DNA from: Apiotrichum sp. Y4204
Lineage: Eukaryota > Basidiomycota > Tremellomycetes > Trichosporonales > Trichosporonaceae
Direction: 5' to 3'
Assembly (NCBI GenBank): GCA_025531455.1
Contig: JAMYHL010000002.1
Span: 682,001 to 746,000 of the forward strand
DNA length: 64,000 nucleotides
In this document: in pieces, positions 10,943 through 19,306 of the stretch
Position numbering within the stretch: position 1 is the stretch's first letter
Layout of the letters: each line of letters opens with the position of its first letter
Made by a program: the position numbers and the translations under genes
Notes under the pieces: model-generated
The model's input: the letters and a program-made list of their open reading frames with translations, nothing else
Database searches by the model: none
What the model was told of the DNA's origin: nothing

Positions 10943-11466
10943 GCTGGTGGTGGTGATGGTGGTGTGTCTGACGCTCAAGTCGGAAGAGATGTGTGTGGAA
11001 TGGAAATTTCATTTTCTCACGGTGGAGAAGGGTAAAAAAGAGGAGGCTCCCCCAGGAGCTAACCAGGCCAACTTTTATCACTGTTACAGGATCAGGGCAA
11101 TTGACCGAATCCAACGGGTGAGGCAGTTCGATCCTGTCTGTGGACAAGTTCTTTTTGTGCGCTTGAACAGCCCAGAAAGCGTTCTGTTCGGACGGGGAAC
11201 GTTACTTCGACGGAGGTCGGAAAGACTGAAGACACATTTCAAGTTTAAGAAAAAGTACTTCGGGGGCAGCTTGACACGCGTCTGGCTCCCGTGTCCGATG
11301 TCCTTATCCGGCACTGATGTGGCACCCGTGACTCCACCCGCGACACGCCACAATGTCCCCGACCTCCCCCGCAACGTACTATAACCACTCTTTCGGCCCG
11401 ATCACTGTCTGTGCTACAGGATCGCTTATCGCCACCTCTTTCCTCCCCCAAAAGGCCTTCAGCACA
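10943..11466. other. Intergenic: BUD22 upstream region to the tRNA
   Basis: This 524-bp interval lies between the BUD22 start (reading left) and the tRNA-Val. It should contain the BUD22 promoter. I see no coding exon and no distinct regulatory box that I can name. Confidence 0.5.
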
Positions 11467-11545
11467 GGCAATTTAGCTCAGTTGGTTAGAGCGCACGCTT
11501 CACAGAGAACGCGTGAGGTCAGCGGTTCGACCCCGCTAATAGTCA
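11467..11545 (+). tRNA. tRNA-Val-CAC: tRNA-Val (anticodon CAC) with an apparent 5-nt intron
   Basis: The cloverleaf reads as follows. Acceptor 11467-11473 pairs with 11538-11544, with one G-T wobble and one A-A mismatch. U8-A9 is 11474-11475. D stem GCTC/GAGC encloses AGTTGGTTA with the invariant GG. Anticodon stem CACGC/GCGTG is 11494-11498/11511-11515. The T arm AGCGG-TTCGACC-CCGCT is 11521-11537, and the discriminator is A11545. The anticodon loop is 12 nt. Removing GAGAA (11505-11509), exactly between positions 37 and 38 where nuclear tRNA introns sit, leaves TTCACAC, the classic Val-CAC loop. A T5 Pol III terminator follows at 11576. The acceptor mismatch and the minimal intron lower certainty slightly. 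Confidence 0.8.
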
Positions 11546-11575
11546 CTGTAGGAGCCTTCGAAAGAGGGTGATACC

Positions 11576-11580
11576 TTTTT
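11576..11580 (+). terminator. RNA polymerase III terminator (T5) for the tRNA
   Basis: A run of five T residues lies 31 nt after the tRNA 3' end on the same strand, the expected Pol III stop. Confidence 0.75.
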
Positions 11581-12067
11581 AGGAGGCTTCAAGGAAACCA
11601 GGGAAGACGGAGAGGGCCCAGCGTGCCAGCGCACGCCGCGCGCTGGGCTCGAGGACGGAGTGACGGACTGTTTTCAGAAGTACCCTGTGCCGAGGGCAGG
11701 TGGCGAGGTGATAATGGCAGAAACGGGGATTCTTCGCCGAGCCTATCTGAACGCAAGACCCGCTGGTATTGCAAGTCATCTTGACATTGCCACTGAGTGA
11801 GCTGCATTCTTGTATTTATCTCTCTGGCATTTGGAGACAGTAGCTGCGATGAAAGAGGAGAAGGAGGAGTACAACGGAAATACGCGAGAATTACCTGCCA
11901 CAAATCACTTGTCAACGAAAGGGTAGCATTGTTATCCAAACATGTGCCTCCATTCTACCCTCATACTGTACCCTTCTGAAGTAGGTTCTTATCCTTGATA
12001 TATGCCATTTAGACCGCTCGCAATTGTCTTGCATTTCCTTATTGTCCAGGTTCTCCTCTTAGCTTGT
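11581..12067. other. Intergenic, no gene seen
   Basis: This 487-bp stretch lies between the tRNA terminator and the stop codon of the GH5 gene, which approaches from the right. It presumably holds the GH5 3'UTR. No domain, splice structure or RNA gene was recognised. Confidence 0.5.
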
Positions 12068-13846
12068 TCATTGCGACTGTGATTCGTTTATAGTCCTGCA
12101 GTCCGCCGAACGACCACGCTCGGCATCCTTCTTGAGGATGGCATTAAGCTTGTCCGATTTGATACACTCCTCGAATTTGAAGCTTGCCGCGAGGGCGTCA
12201 AGCTCCTTTCGCGTCTTGTCCTTGAAGTACGCTGCAAACTCATCGACAAGCGCCTCAGAAAGCAACGTCTCGCGAACGGCCCGAGAGAGATGGAACTTGG
12301 CGCCCCAGGGATACAGCTTGTCGACTGCCGAGTTCTCCGCGAGCCACTCCTCCATCGGGGCGAAGAGCGGGTCAACGGCCTGCGTCTGCCGGTTCCACGA
12401 ATCGACTGCCAGCGCCTGATGTCAGTAGAGTCGACGGGTCCGACGCACCCTCTTCTTCGCCACAAAGGGTGCCAGCAGCTTCCGGTACGCGCTGTCCTCG
12501 CGGGGGACGAGCATGCCCTGCATCCCCATGTCCTTGTACAGCCAGATGGACCACGATGTGGACGCAGAGTCATAGTTGTCGAGCTGGGCCTGAAGGACGG
12601 CACGGCGCTGGTTGTTGACCGTCTCCCAATCGGGAACATCATCGCTTGCTTGATGATAAACCGGACCAAACTCGCCGACTAGAGGTTAGAAAGCCAGGTT
12701 GAAAAACTCACCCCAGACAGGAACGTTGTGCTTCCGCATGTACTCTGTCCTCTTCTCGAATTGTCTCTTAATAACATCCAGTTGCTCGGGTTTCCCCTCA
12801 AACGGCTCAGTCTGGTTGGGAAAGCCGTACGCGCTGTAGTCGTGGCAGGAATACACGGTGTTCGGAAGCGGGTCGCCGAACGTGCTAAAGTCCTCGGCGA
12901 ACGTGTTGCCGTCTAGGAAGAGGATATGTTTGGGGTCCACCGCCCGGATCGCCTTCTCAACGCGCTCATAGAAAGCCCACAGCTGGCTGCCTTCCTTGAT
13001 CGCCGGCTCGTTCACGGGGTTGTACCCCGCCACCCACGGGTTGTCGCGGTAGTGCTGCGGTAAGCGGAGACTCTGGGCCGTCTGGTATCTATTGACATTT
13101 GAGAGTCTTTCACGCTAGCCGCGCAGCTCCCTCACCCACCTTTGCAATCTCCTCCCAGATGCGCACTGCCCGGTCCTGGAAGTCTTTATGGATCCAGACA
13201 GACGTCAGCCCCGTCTACACCAAGCGCTCACAGGTGGCGTGCCGCAGTCCTGAGTCACAGTGCCAGTCGGGGTTCTGGCCCCCAGGAAGAGCGTGCAGAT
13301 CGATAACGGTGTAAATGTGGTGCTTTGCGCACAGCTCAACGACGCGATCGAGGTGCTTGAATCCCGCCGCCTTAAACTCGTCAGGGGTCATGTCGTCCTG
13401 GAAATGGCGATAGTTCACCTGCAAAGTTGAAGATTGCCTCACAAGAACCTACTGGAAGACGAAGGCAGTTGAGTCCCAGCGATGCGTAGAACTCTGCATC
13501 TTTCTCGTCGAAGAAGTACTCTAGGAACTGAAATCAGTCCGAGCTAGATCCAAGTGTCATACCTTATCGAAGAAGAACTCGTACTTCTCGTCCCCGAGGA
13601 CAGCCTTCAGTGCTGCACGCGCCTGGAACTCGTGGCCCGGATAGCCTGTGATGAAATTCTCCATGTTCACTGCGGTCAGTCTTGCTGCACCGAGCAACTC
13701 TCCCAGCCCTACTCACTCCAGCCACCGAGGCCAGCGCCCTTTAAAATTACAGGCTTGCCATCGAGCGTTATGGCACCGTTTTTGACTTTGAGGAAGCCTC
13801 GAGTGTCTTTGGAGCCTTGAGAGCTGTGAGAGAGAGCCTGCCCCAT
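12068..13846 (-). CDS. Glycoside hydrolase family 5 (exo-beta-glucanase/cellulase-like), cytosolic
   Basis: Predicted retaining GH5 beta-glycosidase. Exons (minus strand): 13846-13717, 13669-13563, 13527-13453, 13418-13232, 13183-13140, 13054-12712, 12678-12449 and 12415-12068; 487 residues. Conserved blocks are LKGAGLGGWMNMENFITGYPG, ASLGLNCLRLPVNYRHF, DLHALPGGQNPDWH, WVAGYNPVNEP (acid/base Glu), ILFLDGNTF and GEFGPVYHQ (nucleophile Glu). There is no signal peptide, so the enzyme looks intracellular; its substrate (glucan or glucosylated lipid) cannot be told from sequence. The exon 4/5 junction is uncertain: the frame runs into TAG at 13217-13215, and the 48-nt intron I chose removes a segment encoding VWIHK that resembles the family's W-x-HKDxQDR motif. 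A nonsense mutation or non-standard splicing there is possible. Confidence 0.83.
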
Positions 13847-14551
13847 CGCGAAGAGACAGTACAGGTAACTATGATGATGAAGATAGAGAACACCTTACCC
13901 CCTTGATTGAGACTCATATATACTAATGCAGACTGTCCGTATGACGTAGTCTTCGTGAGAACCTCTCTCGCTGGAGCTGCCGGGCCAGTTTCTCACGCGC
14001 CGCTGTTGGTGCTGGCTGTTCTTTGGGAACAGGAACCAAACAAAATAGAGATCTCCAAAAGTCCTGGGGGAGACATAATGTGTTGATTTTTGAAGACTTA
14101 TCTCAGCCGTATAATAGGGATGAATTAAGGAGGTTAAAGAAGTGACAGTGCATCCCAAGATCCGGAGTTCGAATCCGAGGTCTAGAAAATTTAATTTGCG
14201 GGGCTCCAGAAAATTCTGTGGAAGCAGAGCTCGGCGGGAACTGCCTCTCGACGACGGGGTTGATCTAGCCCGCTACGTCCACAGAGCTACAGAGCAATGT
14301 CGCTGTCAAGTTGGCATGGTATCACGGTCTATCGATCTCGGATACTTTTGAGCCACACTACTACTTACTGGTGACTGCCCCCCGATCGCGGGGTGTGGAT
14401 ATACGGAATAGTGACGACACCACTCGCCAGTCAATCGCGCCACCCAAGCCACCGCAAAGTCCAGTCCGCTCGCTGACAAACGCGTCCTCTCGATCTCATC
14501 TCGAGACCTTCAGTTCCATCCCATCCACATCCCACAACCCCAGCTCTTAAC
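13847..14551. other. Divergent intergenic region GH5 / GT8
   Basis: This 705-bp region separates two divergently transcribed genes and so should contain both promoters. At 14161-14180 it holds a GTTCGAATCC motif matching a Pol III B box, but the flanks do not fold into a tRNA; it may be a tRNA-derived fragment. The part before 14552 is C- and A-rich, like a 5' leader. Confidence 0.5.
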
Positions 14552-15612
14552 ATGGGCAAAAAGGCGTGGGCAGCGCTTGTCACGCGCGCAGACTATCTTC
14601 CCGGTACGCCGCCCTTCCCCCGTCCCGTCTGACCGCAGGTCTCCTGACGCTACACCGCACGCTGCGCTGCGTGTCGTCCTATCCGCTAGTGGTGCTCGCG
14701 ACGGCGTCGCTGGACGAGCCGCACCGCGAACTCATCCGGCGGCGGGGGATGGACGTTCTCTCCATTAACGCGCTGCAGCCTGCTGAGGGCGCGCATGCCG
14801 GATTCCACGACAAGTTTGCCCGCTTCCACGATACATGGACCAAGCTCCAGGTCTTCGGCGTGGAAGGGTATGACCGCCTCGTGCTGATTGATGCGGACAC
14901 GATCGTGCTCCGCGGGATGGACGAGCTCTTCGACCTCCCCCTTCCTGAGGGCGGAATAGCCGCCGCCCCAGCATGTACCTGCAACCCGTTCCGTTTCGCG
15001 CACTACCCGCCCGACTGGACCCCAGAGAACTGCGCGCTCTCGCGGCAGCCGAAGCCGACCACGGTGGATGACGTCCCGCAGCCAACTCCCGACGCGCCGC
15101 GGACAGCACATTTGCTCAACTCGGGCGTCGTCGTCCTCCAACCCTCACAGGAGACGATGGACGCCCTCGTGCACCACCTGCGCACGTCCCCGACTGTCGC
15201 CGAGGCCCAGTTCCCAGACCAGGACGTGCTCGCCGAGGTGTTTCGCGGCAAGTGGCGCGTCCTCCCTTGGTGGGCCAATGCGCTCAAGACGGAGCGCGCG
15301 GTGCACAAGCATTTCTGGGAGGATGGCGAGGTGCGCCTCCTGCATTACATCCTGGAGAAGCCGTGGTCGAAGCGTGTCGCGTCGCCCGCCTCTGCCGCCA
15401 CAAGCAGTGTATCGACCCAGTCCCCAGCACCGAAGGACCAGCTCCCACCCGCGCTTCTTGCCGCTGTTGCGGATGCGTCCCCGCAGGAGAGCCTCACCGA
15501 CTACGACGAGCTGCATTCGTGGTGGTGGGCGGTGTATGATACCCTCATCGCCGAACTCAAGGCGGAGGGCGGCGACGACTGGGCAGAGGTGGACAAGTGG
15601 GTCGCACACTAG
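14552..15612 (+). CDS. Glycosyltransferase family 8 (glycogenin-like)
   Basis: Predicted GT-A fold, Mn-dependent retaining glycosyltransferase of family GT8. Exons are 14552-14603 and 14639-15612, with a 35-nt intron; 341 residues. The start MGKKAWAALVTRADYLPG runs through the junction into LLTLHRTLR, the usual opening of GT8 proteins that sample sugar nucleotide. The catalytic DxD is in LVLIDADTIVLRGMDELF; later blocks include HLLNSGVVVLQPS and FPDQDVLAEVF (acceptor-side DQ motif). There is no signal peptide or membrane segment, so it is probably cytosolic, which suits glycogen priming or galactinol-like synthesis. No self-glucosylation tyrosine can be assigned with confidence, so I do not call it glycogenin itself. 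A C-terminal insert rich in Ser, Ala and Pro is variable in the family. Confidence 0.88.
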
Positions 15613-15687
15613 GTTCTTGGGTTATAGGTGTCTATGCATATGTCTAGTTACTCGATGTGTCAAGTTCGTCATCCCCATTGTGCTACC

Positions 15688-17546
15688 CTACTCCTTGTCC
15701 TCGTCCATCTTCGCATCCGCACCCTTCCCGCCCTTTCCCTGTCGCCGCTTGCTCGCCTCGACCATCTGGCGCTTCTTCTGGGCCTGTTCCCGGGCAACAT
15801 CGCGCCCACCGCCGCCGACAGCCTTGCGCTTAACCGGCGCCTTGGCGAGCTGCCGCTTGAGGTTCTTTGACGGCTTCGGCATGTTGAGCGCGTACTCTGG
15901 TACGGGGCAGCCCGATGCGCGGAGGACGTTGGCAATCGTGCGCAGGTACGGCCCATCCTCCTTGCTGAAGAAGGTGACCGCCTTGCCTGGTCGCCCAGCG
16001 CGGCCTGTACGGCCAATACGGTGGATGTACGACTGAACTGTCTGCGGAAAGTCGTAATTGATTACCACCTTGACGCCTCGGAAGTCCATTCCACGCGCGA
16101 GCACCTCAGTGACAACCAGGACCCACACGTTGCCGGCGCGGAAAGCGGCGATCGCCTCGTCGCGCTTCGACTTGCCACGGCTCGAGTGTACGGCTTCCGC
16201 ACGGACGCCGTCAAGGACCAGTGACTTGGCGAGCTCATCTGCACGCTCGATCGACTGCACGAAGATGAGGGAAGGGTACGGCAGTCCGCCCTCCGCAATG
16301 ATATTCCGCAGCGCGAGCAGCTTGCCTGCCTCGGATCCGGTGTACAGCAGCGACTGGTCCACGGTCGTGACAGCCGAGTCCCTGTGGTCAGAAGAGTTTG
16401 CGACGATGAGACTCACTTGACACCAACAACAACACGCACACCCCCGTCGCGGAGCCACCTGCGTGCGAGCTGTTCTGCTCCTGCCGGCATCGTGGCGGAC
16501 AACAGACACTTCTGCACCTCGGCATTCGTGCACGCATCGACAATGGGCTCGACCTGCGGCCGGAAGTCGGGCGAGAGCAAGCGGTCCGACTCGTCGAGAA
16601 TAACATGGCGAGTGCTGGAGTTAGATAGGAGCATGAAGCGTCTGTCTATTGAAACTCACTTTGCAAGAGAGACGCGGTTTGCCTCGAGGAGGTGGTGCAG
16701 TCGCTCGGGCGTAGCGACAAGAACGTCAATCGCAAGCCCTCCCTTCGTCTCAAACTCATTCACGCTCTCCGTCTCCTCATCACTGTCTTCTCCTCCGGCG
16801 CCCGCACTTCCCGGTGCAGACTCGCACACGGCCTTCTGCGTCGCCTTGCTGAGAACCAGACAACGCCAGCGCCCGTTGGCAGTCACGGCCTTGAGAACCC
16901 CGTGGATCTGAACGGCAAGGTCGTGCGTCGGCACGACTACAAGCGCGCGGATCCCCTGCGCCTCGGGAAGTTTGCGTGCCGGCTGGCGGAGAGAAACAAG
17001 TGTCGGGAGGAGATACGCGAGCGTCTTTCCGGATCCGGTCGGGGCGATGCACATCGTGTCCTGCCCGGCGACGAGCGAGCCGCCGACGGCGCACTGCACG
17101 CCCCACAGCGAGTGGATGTTCGACGCCGCGAGCGCCCTCAGCAGCGGTTTCCTTAGCGGAGACTCCTCATCGTGGGAGAACAGCGACTCGAGGTCGGTGC
17201 CCAGCGAGGAAGGCAAAGGCTCGGGGCCGGTGAGCGTGATCTTCTGCTTTGGCGGTACGGGCGCGGCTGGAGCGTCGTCTTCAGACTCAGACTCGGAGTC
17301 AGACTCGGGCTCGGGCTGCGCGACCTTGGATGTCGAAGGGGCATCGCCGAAAAAGTTGAGCGCGGCTGGCAGCGCGGTCTCCCGGCCCTTGCCCTTGCCC
17401 TTTCCCTTGTCTTTGCTCTTCTTGCCCTTCTGATTGTCAGCTTGCGCCGGCCGATGCTAACTCACGTTGAAAAGCTCAATGTCGTTCTGGAAGCGCGACT
17501 TGTCAAACCGCGCGCCTGCGGTAAGGAGGTTGAACGCAGCCGCCAT
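15688..17546 (-). CDS. ROK1: DEAD-box RNA helicase Rok1/DDX52, pre-rRNA processing
   Basis: ATP-dependent RNA helicase predicted to act in the nucleolus in early 40S subunit assembly. Exons (minus strand) are 17546-17466, 17429-16660, 16614-16417 and 16381-15688; 580 residues. The N-terminus [19 protein letters not shown] is the family hallmark. Motifs in order: APTGSGKT (I), [10 protein letters not shown] (Ia), [11 protein letters not shown] (Ib), [10 protein letters not shown] (II, so DESD rather than DEAD), LSATMP (III), PSLIFVQS (IV), [12 protein letters not shown] (V) and [13 protein letters not shown] (VI). Between Ia and Ib lies an acidic insert ([16 protein letters not shown]). The C-terminus is basic. 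Splice junction phases all close, one inside [13 protein letters not shown]. It shares a 298-bp divergent promoter with NTH1. Confidence 0.93.
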
Positions 17547-17844
17547 GGTGCACGATGTAGAGACGAGGATTGGTGGCAAGACGAGAAGAAGATCCGACGA
17601 AACCACAAACTTGGCCACCTGTCGATCGGGTCAAAGCAACTTTTGGTGCGACCACCGTGGGAAAACTACCGCCGCCCACAATGCATCACCGCCGCGTCCA
17701 ACGGTGATTACGAGCAGGACGGTTCGCGATACATGGTTGACCCACTCCACACACTTCATAATTCTCACTACAATTCTCCTACTACGCCGAACGTTTGGTG
17801 GCCGCAGCACTTACTACGGCCTGGCGAAGATTGCCACGCGCTCC
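17547..17844. promoter_or_regulatory. Divergent promoter region of ROK1 and NTH1
   Basis: The two start codons point away from each other across 298 bp, so both promoters must lie here or overlap the neighbouring 5' ends. I see no TATA box or named operator. An open frame on the plus strand runs through it in frame with NTH1 but contains non-conserved sequence. Confidence 0.6.
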
Positions 17845-19306
17845 ATGGCTCGCGGGATACCGCCTGCGGGCGACGTCGAGACTAAACCAAACCAGGGAGA
17901 TGTCAAGCCGGAGACGAGCGCCCAAGGCGCCCGAGCGAAACGGCGGGCGGAGTCTTCCGAGCCGACACGGCGGAGTTCGCGCCTTGAAACGCTGAATTTG
18001 GCGCAGTATGCGTTTCAGCCGCCGCCGAAGCGGGCACGCGGACAAGCTGGTCCGGTGAAGCTCGAGGTCAAGGAGGTGACTGTGAAGGAGGAGGTCGAGG
18101 AGCTGGTGAAGATTGAGCCGGACGAGAAGCCGCTCCGCCCCGCGAGGTCAGCGACCAAGTCCGATCGCGGCATGCCCAAGGCTGCCCGAGATAAGGCGCA
18201 TCCCGAGCCGCCGCGATGGCGCGAACAGTACGCGCTCATTGAGCAGATGCGCGCCAGGATTCAGGCGCCGGTGGATACCATGTAAGCTTATGCGAGCTGG
18301 GTTCGTTAGTTGGAGCTTGCTGACAACAGGGGATGCGAGCGCCCAAGGACGATGGAGAGTCTGGATGCTAAGGTGAGACGGGGATCTGGTAGGATCTGCT
18401 TGCTTTGCGATCTGCCGGGACTCCTGTACGCTTCAGCGACCCCGCTGACATCAGACTCTCCGCTTCCACATCCTCATCTCTCTGATGCTGTCGTCACAGA
18501 CCAAGGACGCGGTCACTTCACAGGCGGTGATCAATCTGCACGAGGCACTACCAGGCGGGCTGACTGCTGAGTCGCTCGCCGCTGCACCAGAAAGCATCGT
18601 CGCGGACGCGATCAACAAAGTCGGTTTCTGGCGTCGCAAGACGGGCTACATTCAGGACGCGGCGCGGCAGCTCCTCCTGCGGCCCAGTGAGGGCGCAGGC
18701 GACGTGCCACAAACGATTGAGGAGCTCGTGCAGCTCAAGGGCGTTGGTCCCAAAATGGGTTTCCTTGCATTGCAGGCGGCGTGGAACATGTGAGAGCTCA
18801 GAAACTACAACTCTAACAGCAGCAACGCGGGCATTGGTGTCGATGTACATGTCCACCGCATCACAAACCGGCTTAAATGGCACAAGCCGCCGACCAAGAC
18901 CCCAGAGGAGACACGGTAGGTACTGAGACTGGTCCTTCTGACAGCAGGGTAAACCTCGAGTCCTGGCTGCCGCCAGAGTACCACCGTGCGATTAACCCAC
19001 TGCTCGTCGGCTTTGGCCAGGTGGGTGATGCGCTTGTGCATTCTGACCCAGCAGGTGGTTTGCCTCCCCGTTGGGCCGCGCTGCGACGTGTGTCTCCTCG
19101 GCCAGCAGAAGCTGTGTCCGTCGCGGGTGGCGGTCAATGCCGCAAACCGGAAAGAGATCACGTTCTCGTTCGCGGAGGAGGCGGGCACCTCCGGAGCTAA
19201 GGTTGAGATCGGATATGAGGAGACGGTGGAGCGCGGGCCGAGTGGCACAGGCGACCAGATCAAGATTGAGACTGTAGACGAGGTCAAGCTTGAGCGTGTA
19301 GACTAG
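17845..19306 (+). CDS. NTH1: Endonuclease III homolog (bifunctional DNA glycosylase/AP lyase)
   Basis: Base-excision repair enzyme that removes oxidised pyrimidines and cleaves the AP site. Exons: 17845-18281, 18330-18372, 18455-18789, 18823-18915, 18948-19020 and 19055-19306; 410 residues. A basic and acidic N-terminal extension (about 145 residues, with [15 protein letters not shown]) precedes the core. The core runs [15 protein letters not shown], the helix-hairpin-helix [14 protein letters not shown] with the catalytic Lys, and [11 protein letters not shown] with the catalytic Asp. The [4Fe-4S] loop reads C-x6-C-x2-C-x7-C; the family usually has x5 in the last gap. Two acceptors (cagcag) leave one-residue ambiguity. 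The start at 17845 follows a frame that stays open upstream into non-conserved sequence. A C-terminal acidic tail follows the cluster. Confidence 0.92.
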
